From contig JACKCR010000002.1 in assembly GCA_020633975.1 (NCBI GenBank), positions 1,612,001-1,676,000 on the forward strand: a stretch of DNA of 64,000 nt. Direction: 5' to 3'. The notes under the pieces were generated by a model. The model made no database searches. It saw nothing but the letters and a program-made list of their open reading frames with translations, and had not been told where the DNA came from. Shown here one piece after another: positions 35,086 to 43,592 of this stretch (positions within the stretch are counted from its first letter, which is position 1; every line of letters starts with the position of its first letter). The translations under genes and the position numbers were made by a program. This DNA comes from Candidatus Eiseniibacteriota bacterium. Lineage in GTDB: Bacteria > Eisenbacteria > RBG-16-71-46 > CAIMUX01.

Positions 35086-36276
35086 CTAGAGCTCTCCTCC
35101 AGGGATATCCTCAGGAGTCCACGGGACTCCGCGTATCTGCGCGACCACCGCGCTCGCCATCCGCTCCCACGAGTACTTCCGTTTCTCCACCTGGATCCGC
35201 GGCACGCAGCGCTCTTCCAGGGACTCGTCGTAGAAACGTCTGACGGCGTCGGCCAGGGCACCCGGATCTTCCGGAGGGACGACGAGACCGGTCTCCCCGT
35301 CCAGGACGATCTCGGCCAAACCACCGACGTCGGTGCAGAGTACCGGCCGTTCGAGCTGGTATGCAATCGGCACGATCCCGCTCTGGGTCGCGCTTCGGTA
35401 CGGAAGGACGATCGCGTCCACGGCCGAGAAGTAGAGCCCGACCTCCTCGTCCGGCACATAGCCGTCCCGCAGCGTCACGTCAGGACCGATGCCGAGCGAG
35501 TCGATCTGGGACGTCGTCTTCGTCTTGTCGGCGTAGAACTCACCCAAGACGAAGAGATGTGCACCGGTCTCGGCTGTGATCCGGGGCATCGCATCGAGGA
35601 GGATGTCGAGCCCCTTGTAGTCGCGGATGAACCCGAAGAAGAGGATCAGCCGCGCGGAGGGATCGAGCCCGAGACGCTTCCTCGCCTCACCCTTGTCGAT
35701 CCTCTCCCCGAACGTATGGAAGACCGGGTGCGGCACGAGCAGGCACGACGCAGACGGGTCGACTGCGAGGAGGTCGTCCCGAACGGAAGCGGACATCGCA
35801 ACGTACGCGTCGACCGCGCCCATGAAGTACTTCGTGAGCTGGAGGTCGAACGGGCGCCGCTCGTGCGGGATGAGGTTGTCGAGAATGGCGACGACGCGGG
35901 GGCCGGAGCGGGGGCTCGCCGCCCGCGCGTACTTCTTCACCCGGCGCGCGATCGTCCCGAAGGCGGGCGCGAAGAACGGCATCCAGTACTTGAAGACGAG
36001 ACCGTCGAGCGGAGGCTTTCCCTGGACGAGGTGCCGTGCCGCGCGGTCCCAACTGATCGGGCCGATCGAATCGACGAGCGCGGTGGCCGGGAACCGGATC
36101 GGATCCTCGCTGGAATCCATCTGCGTCTTCCCGGGAAAGAGGATCGACGGGTACTGGCGCGTGAAGGAGACGAAGTCGACCTCGTGCTGCCCGGAGAGCT
36201 CACGGGCGAGGAGCGCGTTGTACTGCGCGAGCCCGCCCCGCATCGGGTGGGCCGTTCCGACCATGCCGATCCTCAT
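35086..36276 (-). CDS. GT4-family glycosyltransferase
   Basis: Protein of 396 residues with a GT-B fold. The N-terminal domain has MRIGMVGTAHPMRGGLAQYNALLARELS. The C-terminal donor domain has LILFFGFIRDYKGLDILLDAMPRI, VTLRDGYVPDEEVGLYFSAVDAIVLPYRSATQSGIVPIAYQLERPVLCTDVGGLAEIVLDGETGLVVPP, which is the GT4 nucleotide-sugar-binding pattern. Its ATG overlaps the hddA stop. Sitting inside the manno-heptose cluster, it probably adds a heptose or another sugar to a surface glycan; the donor is inferred, not shown. The longer open frame to 36528 runs through hddA and was rejected. Confidence 0.85.
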   Translation of the reverse strand: MRIGMVGTAHPMRGGLAQYNALLARELSGQHEVDFVSFTRQYPSILFPGKTQMDSSEDPIRFPATALVDSIGPISWDRAARHLVQGKPPLDGLVFKYWMPFFAPAFGTIARRVKKYARAASPRSGPRVVAILDNLIPHERRPFDLQLTKYFMGAVDAYVAMSASVRDDLLAVDPSASCLLVPHPVFHTFGERIDKGEARKRLGLDPSARLILFFGFIRDYKGLDILLDAMPRITAETGAHLFVLGEFYADKTKTTSQIDSLGIGPDVTLRDGYVPDEEVGLYFSAVDAIVLPYRSATQSGIVPIAYQLERPVLCTDVGGLAEIVLDGETGLVVPPEDPGALADAVRRFYDESLEERCVPRIQVEKRKYSWERMASAVVAQIRGVPWTPEDIPGGEL

Positions 36277-37310
36277 CGATCGACGTGCGCGGTCCAGGTC
36301 TGGAGGCCGCGGTCCTCGAACGCGAACGACTGGATCTCGCCGTTCAGCGAGGAGAGAGCCTCTTCGACGTGACGCCGCCGTTCGAATGGGACGAGGACGA
36401 GCAGGTACCCGCCACCACCGGCGCCGAGGATCTTGCCGCCGATTGCGCCCTCGGACCGGGCGGCCGCATAGAGCTCGTCGATGTGCGGGTTCGTGATCCC
36501 TGCATCGAGGTTCTTCTTGTGGAGCCACGCTTCGTGGAGCGCTTCGCCGAAGTCGAGGATCCGGTCGCGGAGAAGCAGTCCCTTCATGTCGATCGCGATC
36601 CGCTTCATCTCGTCGAGCGCCTGGACGACCGGAGCCTTCTTCTCGACGTAGCTCTTCGCCTGGTTCTCGACGATGTGTGCGGACGCGCGCGTGCGTCCGG
36701 TGAAGCAGAGGAGGAGCGCGTACTCGAGTTCGTTCTGCGTCGCCCTACGGAGACGGAGCGGATTGACCACGGTGTGGTCCGCGAAGAACTCGATGAAGTT
36801 GAACCCGCCGAACGTCGCCGCGTACTGGTCCTGCCGTCCGCCGGCGAAGGCGAGATCGACTCGCTCGATCTGGTACGTGCGCTCCGCGATCTCGTACGGC
36901 GTGAGCGGCCGGCGAAGCCATTCGGAGAAAGCGCCGACCAGCGTCGTCACCATGGTGGACGACGAGCCGAGTCCGGAACCCGGGGGCGCATCAGAGTGAA
37001 GGAAGACGTCGCAGCCAGACGGAAACGGCTCTTCTCGCTGGAAGGAACGCGCGACCCCGAGGACCAGCGCGAGCTCTCCCTTTGGCTCGAGCGTCTCTCC
37101 GACGGGATGCTCCTCCGTCACGCCGTAGTCGAGCGACGTCAACCGAAGCACGGAGTCCGTTCGCGGACGGATCGAGGCGTACGCGTACTTGTCGATCGTG
37201 CTCGAGAGGACGACGCCACCTCGTTCCTCCGGGTAGGGCGACACGTCCGTCCCGCCCCCGCAGAAGCTGATCCGGAGCGGCGCTTTGGCTCTGTAGACGA
37301 CGCCGGTCAT
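36273..37310 (-). CDS. hddA: D-glycero-alpha-D-manno-heptose-7-phosphate kinase (GHMP family)
   Basis: GHMP kinase of 345 residues. It phosphorylates C1 of D-glycero-alpha-D-manno-heptose-7-phosphate in the GDP-heptose route. Motifs: APLRISFCGGGTDVSPY (14-26), the ATP-binding PPGSGLGSSSTMV (109-121), and KILGAGGGGYLLVL near the C-terminus (GHMP motif 3). CGGGTD and the QDQYAATFGGFNFIEF segment are characteristic of HddA-like sugar kinases. It is coupled by ATGA overlaps to hddC upstream and the glycosyltransferase downstream. The related FKP or fucose kinase families are alternatives, but context favours HddA. Confidence 0.88.
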   Translation of the reverse strand: MTGVVYRAKAPLRISFCGGGTDVSPYPEERGGVVLSSTIDKYAYASIRPRTDSVLRLTSLDYGVTEEHPVGETLEPKGELALVLGVARSFQREEPFPSGCDVFLHSDAPPGSGLGSSSTMVTTLVGAFSEWLRRPLTPYEIAERTYQIERVDLAFAGGRQDQYAATFGGFNFIEFFADHTVVNPLRLRRATQNELEYALLLCFTGRTRASAHIVENQAKSYVEKKAPVVQALDEMKRIAIDMKGLLLRDRILDFGEALHEAWLHKKNLDAGITNPHIDELYAAARSEGAIGGKILGAGGGGYLLVLVPFERRRHVEEALSSLNGEIQSFAFEDRGLQTWTAHVDR

Positions 37311-38293
37311 ATCTCTCCCCCGTCCTCCATCCGCCGGATCCAGGCCGGCATCTCTTGGCGCGCCTCGGCGAGACGCTTCGGCGTTCCGATGTCGCGGAAG
37401 TAGGCGCGGCCCGCGAGCGCGTAGAGCCGGCCGGCACGAGCGAGTGCGGGCAAGAGGTCGCGTTCGAGACTCGACGGACCTTCCGGCAAGCTGCGCAGCG
37501 CGTTCTCTGTCAGCAGGTACGCCCCTGCGTTGATCCAGCCGGCATCGCTCGCGCCCTTCTCCAGGAATCCCCGCACGCGACCGTTCGGGTCCAGGTCGAG
37601 CCCGCCGTAGTCGCTCCGGTCCTGCATCCATACGGCGGCGAGTGCGCCGACGGCCGACGCCCCGAGAGCCCCAGCGCGAGGAGGTGCGCCTTCGCCGGAT
37701 ACGCCGGCGGTGGACGCGCCGCCACCGGACGCTCCTTTGGTGGATGCGCCAGCGCTAGACGAGACCCCGCGATCGAGTGCGGCCAGGAGGTCCTCGTACA
37801 CGATCTCGACGTGGGAGTCCGCGTTGAGCACCAGGTTCACGGGGGCGAACGCGCCCCGTGCCAAGCCGAGTGCTCCGCCCGTCCCCATCGGTTCTGTCTC
37901 GACGTGGAAATGCCAGGTCATCTCGCGACGGACCTCGGCGAGCCAGGGCTCCAACCGCTGGTCGTAGCGAGGATCGAACTCGGCCCACGGCGTATCCCCG
38001 TTCAGCACCTTCACCACGTCCTTCGCCCCGTGCCCTAGGAGGAAGTGAACCGTTTGGAACCCTTGCAGATGGAGCGCACGGATCAGAAGGAGAATGAACG
38101 GGATCCCAGCCACGGGAACGAGCGCCTTCGGTCGCGCTTCCACGGATCGGAGACGTGTCCCGAGCCCGCCGGAGAGGAGGAAACAGGGGACGTCCCGATG
38201 CTTGGGGGCGGTGGGGTTGGTCACCTGGTGGCCCGAACGAGCGGGCTTCGCGGTCGACTCTGGGCTCGGCGAATCGGGTGCATCCGAAGACAT
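37307..38293 (-). CDS. hddC: Sugar-phosphate nucleotidylyltransferase, HddC-like
   Basis: Protein of 328 residues with the nucleotidyltransferase signature LSGGLGTRLRSVEARPKALVPVAGIPFI (40-67), then EPMGTGGALGLARG, LVLNADSHVEIVYEDLL and WINAGAYLLTENALRSL. By context it transfers GMP to D-glycero-alpha-D-manno-heptose-1-phosphate. Between the Asp-containing strand and the WMQDRSDYGGLDLDPNGRVRGF region there is an Ala/Ser/Gly-rich insertion of about 40 residues (DNA about 37640-37765), unusual for this fold. The ATG at 38293 lies 6 nt after a TATACT box, so it may be translated from a leaderless message. It is first in a five-gene operon. Confidence 0.82.
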   Translation of the reverse strand: MSSDAPDSPSPESTAKPARSGHQVTNPTAPKHRDVPCFLLSGGLGTRLRSVEARPKALVPVAGIPFILLLIRALHLQGFQTVHFLLGHGAKDVVKVLNGDTPWAEFDPRYDQRLEPWLAEVRREMTWHFHVETEPMGTGGALGLARGAFAPVNLVLNADSHVEIVYEDLLAALDRGVSSSAGASTKGASGGGASTAGVSGEGAPPRAGALGASAVGALAAVWMQDRSDYGGLDLDPNGRVRGFLEKGASDAGWINAGAYLLTENALRSLPEGPSSLERDLLPALARAGRLYALAGRAYFRDIGTPKRLAEARQEMPAWIRRMEDGGEI

Positions 38294-38299
38294 GGACGC

Positions 38300-38305
38300 A
38301 GTATA
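38300..38305 (-). promoter_or_regulatory. TATACT -10 box directly before hddC
   Basis: CCCTATACTGCG on the minus strand ends a few bases before the hddC ATG, so a transcript starting at the usual distance would begin at or near the start codon. The same string precedes rocD. Confidence 0.4.
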
Positions 38306-38384
38306 GGGACGCCGAGACCCGCCGACGACTCCCCTTTCCCGAAGGGGGTGGTCGGAAGATTGCGGATGAACCCGGCCGCTCCGA

Positions 38385-39371
38385 TCAGCTGCGGAGCCCG
38401 GCCGAGCGCTCCGCCACCCAGGCGCCAACCTGAGCGAGGTCGCAGTTCCCCCCGCTCAGTACCACGCCTACCCGCCTGCCGGACGCGTCCAACTTGCCCG
38501 ACAGGAGGGCGGCGAGCGGCACCGCACTGCTCGGCTCGACCGTCTGCTTGCCGTAGACCCAGAGGCGAGCGACAGCATCGAGGATCGCGTCCTCGGTCAC
38601 CGTCACGATGTCGTCGACGTGCGCCCTCAGGACGGCGAAGTTCCGCTCTCCCACGTACCGGGTGCGGAGGCCGTCGGCAACGGTTTGCGGAACGGTCTCC
38701 AGAGTGACGCGCTCGCCGGTGCGAAAAGACCGGGCTGCGTCGTCTCCCAGCTCTGGCTCGGCGCCGAAGACGCGGGGCCTCTTCTCCCCGCCGAGGGCGG
38801 CAGCGAGAGCGGTCCCGGCCAAGAGACCGCCGCCTCCTACGGGGGTGACGAGCATGTCGAGGTCGGACACGTCTTCCATGAGTTCCAAGGCGGCCGTGCC
38901 TTGACCGGCGATGATGTCGTCGTGATCGTAGGGCGGGATGATGGTGAGCCCGCGTTCCGCCGCCACCCTCGCCCCCACGGCTTCCCGCTCTTCGGGGAGA
39001 CAGTCGACCAGCTCTGCGCCATAGGAGAGCGCGAGTGCGCGCTTCACGGGCGAGGTGTTGTTCGGCATCGCGATGGTCACGGACACGCCGAGGAGCTGTC
39101 CGGCGAGTGCGAGCCCAGAAGCGTGGTTCCCGGACGAGTAGGTGAGCACGCCGGAGCGTCTCGCGTCCTCGCCCAGTCGACTGAGTGCGTGGAATGCGCC
39201 GCGGAACTTGAAGGCTCCGCACCGCTGTAGGTGCTCGCACTTGAAGTAGACGTTCGCTCCCAGCCGTTCGTCGATTTCGGGAACGGTCAGCACCGGTGTG
39301 CGCCGAACCGTTCCCTCCAGGATCCGCATGGCGGACGTCACGGCCTCGGGGCCGAGCACTGTGTGCGTCAC
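38385..39371 (-). CDS. Serine/threonine dehydratase-like PLP enzyme (fold type II)
   Basis: Protein of 328 residues related to catabolic threonine dehydratase and serine racemase. Motifs: CEHLQRCGAFKFRGAFHAL with the PLP lysine (FKFRGA), TYSSGNHASGLALAGQLLG, TPVGGGGLLAGTALAA (phosphate-binding glycine loop) and GVVLSGGNCDL. No C-terminal ACT regulatory domain, so it is the short, degradative or racemase form. Products would be 2-oxobutyrate or pyruvate plus ammonia. A GTG at 39371 with GAGGAGG at about nine bases is preferred over the TTG at 39398, which overlaps that ribosome site. It stands alone upstream of the heptose operon on the same strand, about 90 bp from hddC. Confidence 0.85.
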   Translation of the reverse strand: MTHTVLGPEAVTSAMRILEGTVRRTPVLTVPEIDERLGANVYFKCEHLQRCGAFKFRGAFHALSRLGEDARRSGVLTYSSGNHASGLALAGQLLGVSVTIAMPNNTSPVKRALALSYGAELVDCLPEEREAVGARVAAERGLTIIPPYDHDDIIAGQGTAALELMEDVSDLDMLVTPVGGGGLLAGTALAAALGGEKRPRVFGAEPELGDDAARSFRTGERVTLETVPQTVADGLRTRYVGERNFAVLRAHVDDIVTVTEDAILDAVARLWVYGKQTVEPSSAVPLAALLSGKLDASGRRVGVVLSGGNCDLAQVGAWVAERSAGLRS

Positions 39372-39424
39372 GTTTGGCAACCTCCTCGTCGCCGGCAAAG
39401 GGCGCGCCCTACCCGGAGCGTGAC

Positions 39425-39453
39425 TTGGCCCATCTCCGAACGCGGGGTAGACT
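39425..39453 (+). promoter_or_regulatory. Putative promoter of the GT-C-like protein
   Basis: TTGGCC (39425-39430), a 17-bp spacer and TAGACT (39448-39453), 116 bp before the chosen start. This is the best-spaced -35/-10 pair seen in the window. The region is divergent from the dehydratase gene. Confidence 0.5.
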
Positions 39454-39569
39454 CACCCCCGAATTCGTTGCGGCGCCTGAGCGGGCGCCGTTCTCCGTGG
39501 AAGGCTGGCGCTGCTCGGCGCCTCCTTGGGCCCCGGTCCGAACAGGCGGGATTGTTGCACATCCTCACG

Positions 39570-42203
39570 ATGGTCGTCTTTTGGATCGCCACCTCGGCCC
39601 TGCTTCTCCTTCCCGGCGCGTTTGCCGCACGTTCCATCCCCGCCCTTTGGGACCGGATCGGTCCGGGCGAACGGATCCTCCCGGCGTTCCTCCTCAGCGC
39701 CGCGTGGATCGGTGTGGTCTGGGGAGTCTGCCTGCCGGTCCTTCCCACGGTGGACGGCGCTGGCACCGTCTGGATCGTCGGGACGATCGCCCTCGGCGTG
39801 CTCCAGGCAGTCCTCCGGAGACGGCGAGCTGGTGGGCGCGTCGTCGAAAGCGCGAGCGGGTCCTTCGGGGGCAAGCTCGCGTCCGCGTGGAGACTGCTCC
39901 GTCCGGGAAGCCGTTGGACCACGATCACCGCTCTCGCCCTGATCGGATTCGCGTGGATCGTCGTCGTGCGAGACGGAGGGGCGCTCGGATACGTGCACGA
40001 CTCGCTGGACTTCATCGCCTTCGTTCGGCGGATGCTCGAGTCGGGCCAGATCGACATCGTGAGCGCGGCCTATCGTGATTCGGCGGGACTCGGTCCGGAC
40101 CCGAGACGCGGTGCGTTCCACCTCGGCATGGCGCTCGTGTGTTGGGCGACCGGTACCGATCCGGTCGACATGTGGAGGTGGCTGCCGTCTGTCCTCACTC
40201 CTCTCGCGCTCTGGATCTTCTTCGCAACGTTCCGGCGTGTGCTGTCCTCATCGCGAAGCGCGCTCTTCGCACTCGGGTTCCTTCTCGCGGCACTCCTCTT
40301 CGGCCCCGAAGCGTTTCTCCAGAATCTCGCCTACGCGAGCCGACTCGGATGGGTCTACTCGTGGGTCGCGCTCTGGGCCGTGGCCTACTTCCTCGACCTC
40401 GAGCGTTGGGAACGCACGCCCCCTTCGGACTGGAGCGCGCACGCCTTCCCCACGGAGCGGGCCGGACGACCGGGACGGAGCGTTGCGCTGCTCGCGATCG
40501 TCGCTCCGACCGTCCTCCTCGGAGTGCACGTGCTCTCGGCGCTGCAGTGTGTGGTCGCGCTCGCAGGGTTTGCCTGGGCCTGGGCACTGGCGCGGAAGGA
40601 GCCGCGACCGATCCGGCGGTGGCTCTTCTCCATCCCGCTGGCCAGCTTCGTCCTTCTCCTCCCGTTCCTCGGGCTCAAACTCCTCCAGAGCTACTCGACG
40701 GCGAACCCGATCTTCGACCATCCGCAGGGCCTGCTCTACGTCGGCAAGGGGATGATGCTTCTCGCGCCGGAGAACTTCGCGCGATGGTTCGGCTGGCCCG
40801 GGCTCCTCGCGATGCTCCTCCTCCTCCCGCTCCTCCGGCGGACGTTCGAGAGCCGTGCACACGCCTACCTGGTCGGTGGGTCCGTGGTCGCCTCCTTGGT
40901 CCTGCTGAACCCGCTCGCAACCTGGGTGATCGAGAAGGCGGGCGCACACTCTCTTCTCTTCCGGATGCTCTACGTCGCCCCGATCTATCCGATCCTCGGC
41001 TACTACGGAGACTGGGCGTTGAGGCGCTTCCGGGATCCGCAGAACTGGTGGCGGGTCGCACTCGCGGGCATCTATCTGCTCGGTGCAGCCGGAATGCTCG
41101 TGCTCGAGACCAAGCAGGCGATCTCTTTCTTCCAAAGGTCGTCTGCGTCCCGGGCGCCGTGGGCCGAGAGTGGTCCGCTCCGCGACGCGCTCGAGTGGCT
41201 GGACGCGGCCGATCCCGAGCCCTCTGTCGTGGTCTCGGATCCGACGACGAACTATCAGATCCCTGCCTACAGCGCGCACTACGCGATCTCCCCGTTCCAC
41301 CAACACTCTTCGCCTGCGGACGACCGTGCGGTGGAGCGGATCCGGGACGCGCTCGCGATCCTCAATCCGTACGTGCCGATGGATCGGACACTCGAACTCC
41401 TGAGGCAGTACGACGCGGACTATGTACTCCTCAACCAGAGCTTCCCGCGCTCCTACTTCTTCTTCCTCACCGCAATCACGCCGGAGACGTTCGAGACCGA
41501 TCGCAAGAAGTTCGAGCAGTACCCGCAGATCTTCCGCCGTGTCTACGAGAAGGACGACGTGTTCATCTACCGGTTCGTCGACCCCGGAACGGACTTCCAC
41601 GCCCCGGACCCGGTGAATCCGTACCTGGTACTGAGCGCCACGGCAGCCGGGGGGAGACCGGCGGACGACCTCGCGCGTGCACTCGGGGCGACCCCACTCG
41701 GCATCTCCGCGGTCGACGGACTCGAACTGCTCGGAGTGATCCCGACCTCGAGGGAGGTGGAGCAGGGCGAGACCCTGGAACTCGTGACCTACTACCGGCA
41801 AACCGGACCCGCCGGTCCTCTGCCCGCCTACGCGTTCTACCGACTCGAGACGGCCTGGCCGGATCGCTGGTTCCTCAGTCGGTTCGTTGGCAAGCCCTAC
41901 CAGACGTTCTACGAGCAGGAAAAGAACGTCGTCCTTCGCTTCGGCGCGCCGCGCACCGCGCTCGACAGCGAGTTTCCGAACTATCTATGGGAAGAGGGCG
42001 CGGTCTACCTCGATACGGTGTCGATCCCCGTGCCACGGAACGCGGTGCCGGGACTCTACACACTCTCGGTCAAGCTCGAGCGCGCGGCGTTCTCCCCCAA
42101 CCACGAACTCCGCGACTACATGGATCTAGACGACTCGCTGCAAGGGAAACCGGTCCTCGAGATCCGGGTCATCGCAGCGGGAGACGAGACGCCGTCGAGC
42201 TGA
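39570..42203 (+). CDS. Large GT-C-like integral membrane protein
   Basis: Protein of 877 residues with an N-terminal region of about ten to twelve membrane helices (residues 1-540), followed by an extracytoplasmic domain. Long polytopic N-terminus plus soluble tail, the conserved-looking VHDSLDFIAFVRRMLESGQ loop near residue 145, and the later PTTNYQIPAYSAHYAISPFHQHSSP and YDADYVLLNQ segments recall lipid-linked-sugar glycosyltransferases (GT-C; DUF6541-like). A second beta-rich tail (ELLGVIPTSREVEQGETLELVTYYRQTG) looks like a carbohydrate- or glycan-interacting Ig domain. The start is uncertain: ATG 39570 begins the first helix, while in-frame TTGs at 39552 and 39555 are possible. The substrate is not identifiable. 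Confidence 0.6.
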   Translation: MVVFWIATSALLLLPGAFAARSIPALWDRIGPGERILPAFLLSAAWIGVVWGVCLPVLPTVDGAGTVWIVGTIALGVLQAVLRRRRAGGRVVESASGSFGGKLASAWRLLRPGSRWTTITALALIGFAWIVVVRDGGALGYVHDSLDFIAFVRRMLESGQIDIVSAAYRDSAGLGPDPRRGAFHLGMALVCWATGTDPVDMWRWLPSVLTPLALWIFFATFRRVLSSSRSALFALGFLLAALLFGPEAFLQNLAYASRLGWVYSWVALWAVAYFLDLERWERTPPSDWSAHAFPTERAGRPGRSVALLAIVAPTVLLGVHVLSALQCVVALAGFAWAWALARKEPRPIRRWLFSIPLASFVLLLPFLGLKLLQSYSTANPIFDHPQGLLYVGKGMMLLAPENFARWFGWPGLLAMLLLLPLLRRTFESRAHAYLVGGSVVASLVLLNPLATWVIEKAGAHSLLFRMLYVAPIYPILGYYGDWALRRFRDPQNWWRVALAGIYLLGAAGMLVLETKQAISFFQRSSASRAPWAESGPLRDALEWLDAADPEPSVVVSDPTTNYQIPAYSAHYAISPFHQHSSPADDRAVERIRDALAILNPYVPMDRTLELLRQYDADYVLLNQSFPRSYFFFLTAITPETFETDRKKFEQYPQIFRRVYEKDDVFIYRFVDPGTDFHAPDPVNPYLVLSATAAGGRPADDLARALGATPLGISAVDGLELLGVIPTSREVEQGETLELVTYYRQTGPAGPLPAYAFYRLETAWPDRWFLSRFVGKPYQTFYEQEKNVVLRFGAPRTALDSEFPNYLWEEGAVYLDTVSIPVPRNAVPGLYTLSVKLERAAFSPNHELRDYMDLDDSLQGKPVLEIRVIAAGDETPSS

Positions 42204-42236
42204 GGGCAACGTTGGTCGCGGAGTAGGTGTATCAGT

Positions 42237-42372
42237 GACGCAGTTGTAGTGGCGACGCAGTCGTAGTGGCGACGCAGTCGTAGTGGCGACGCAGTCGCAG
42301 TGGCGACGCAGTCGTAGTGGCGACGCAGTCGTAGTGGCGACGCAGTCGTAGTGGCGACGCAGTCGCGTCGCA
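42237..42372. repeat. Eight-copy 17-bp tandem repeat
   Basis: Unit GACGCAGTCGTAGTGGC repeats exactly every 17 bp, starting at 42237, 42254, 42271, 42288, 42305, 42322, 42339 and 42356. Copies 2, 3, 5, 6 and 7 are identical, copies 1 and 4 have one difference each, and copy 8 is truncated/degenerate. It fills the gap between the convergent GT-C-like and beta-barrel genes, starting 33 bp past one stop and ending 17 bp before the other. Confidence 0.95.
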
Positions 42373-42389
42373 GGCACCGCGGCGCGGGA

Positions 42390-43592
42390 TCAGCGCAGCC
42401 TGAGGCTCGCGCCGAGACCGAGAGCGAATCCGGTGAGATCGGCCTTGGCGTCTCCCCGGCCGAGCTGTCCGGTCATGTAGGCGGCACGAAGCTGGAGCGC
42501 GCTCTCCTCACCCACTCCGAACTCGAACGACGGACCGAGCTCGAGCGCCCATCCGTCGCTCACGCCTTCATCGAGGTCGTTCCCATCGAACGTGCGGGCT
42601 CGTAGTTCCGGGCCGAGGCGAACCGAGTCACCGAGCGGAACGCGCCAGGCCGTGTCGAGCCAGAGCCCGGTTCCTGCAGCGAGATCGCGAGGGGCGAGTG
42701 CGCCGTCCGACCCGCCATAAGCGACGTTCTCTTCCTTCATGACGAAGGACACCCGCGAGTGCCAACTGGAACTCCCGGTCGGTAGGGTCGAGCGCAGCTC
42801 GAGGTGCGTCTCTGCACCTTCTTCGAAGACGACGGTTCCGCCCTGCTCGTCCGACCCGAAGATCCGGTAGGACACGCTTCCTCCGAATTCGCGCCGCGAA
42901 CGTTCCCAGTTCTGGTTTCGCCACGAGAGGTCGAGCGTCGCCGTCGCCTGCGCACCCGGTTCCAGGTCCGCCTCGTTCTCGCTCACCGCGTAGGCCCCGG
43001 CCAGCCTTCCGGCCAATCCGACGGACACGCGCGTGCGATCCGAAACTCTCCCGGACCAAACCGCGCCGACGTTCCAGTCGAGTCCGCCGCCGTACTGTCG
43101 CTGACGCATCCCGAGCACCGGGTTCGCGATCCGGCGCGTGAGTGCGAGTTCTTCCGGATCGAGAGCGCCGACGCCCGCGGGTAGCTCGGCACCGGCGAAG
43201 AGGAGAAGCGACGCTGTCGGCACGTCCTGGTAGACCTGGATCCGCGCGTCGGCCAGCCCCGCGAGCGTTCGGTCGTCCTCTCCGCTCGGCGAAGAAAGGG
43301 AGCGCCCACCCGCCGTCTCCACGACGAGACGCGACGACTTCCGCATCTCGAACGTAACCGTGAGCGGAATGTGCAGCTGGGAGACGGTCTCGCTGACGCC
43401 GTCCGGGTCCTCGATCTTCCAACTACGGAACTCGAGCGGCATCCGGGTCCCGACTCTATCGAGCGCCGCTGCCGCGGATGCGAAGAGAGACAGGCCTGCG
43501 AACGCAAGGCCGACCGCCAGCCACGGAAGCGGAGCGCTACCGCGACGGCTTCGCGATGCGGCCTCTGAACGGAACGAGTTCGTCTTCCTCAT
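42390..43592 (-). CDS. Predicted outer-membrane beta-barrel protein
   Basis: Protein of 400 residues: a signal peptide with a long Arg/Ser n-region (MRKTNSFRSEAASRSRRGSAPLPWLAVGLAFAGLSLFASAAAALD), then alternating hydrophobic/polar strands rich in Gly, Arg and aromatic residues (SRLVVETAGGRSL, QYGGGLDWNVGAVWSGRVSDRTRVSVGLAGRLAGAYAV, GQATATLDLSWRNQNWERSRREFGGSVSYRIF), ending FALGLGASLRLR. This is the pattern of a 12-16 strand barrel, though the C-terminal residue is Arg rather than Phe/Tyr. Its ATG overlaps the CsgG-like gene's stop (ATGA), so it is the third gene of the giant-protein operon. Porin, transport or anchoring role is inferred only. Confidence 0.6.
   Translation of the reverse strand: MRKTNSFRSEAASRSRRGSAPLPWLAVGLAFAGLSLFASAAAALDRVGTRMPLEFRSWKIEDPDGVSETVSQLHIPLTVTFEMRKSSRLVVETAGGRSLSSPSGEDDRTLAGLADARIQVYQDVPTASLLLFAGAELPAGVGALDPEELALTRRIANPVLGMRQRQYGGGLDWNVGAVWSGRVSDRTRVSVGLAGRLAGAYAVSENEADLEPGAQATATLDLSWRNQNWERSRREFGGSVSYRIFGSDEQGGTVVFEEGAETHLELRSTLPTGSSSWHSRVSFVMKEENVAYGGSDGALAPRDLAAGTGLWLDTAWRVPLGDSVRLGPELRARTFDGNDLDEGVSDGWALELGPSFEFGVGEESALQLRAAYMTGQLGRGDAKADLTGFALGLGASLRLR

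Noticed and set aside
42237-42372. CRISPR-like array
   Set aside because: Direct 17-bp repeats without spacers; no cas genes. It is a tandem repeat, not a CRISPR.
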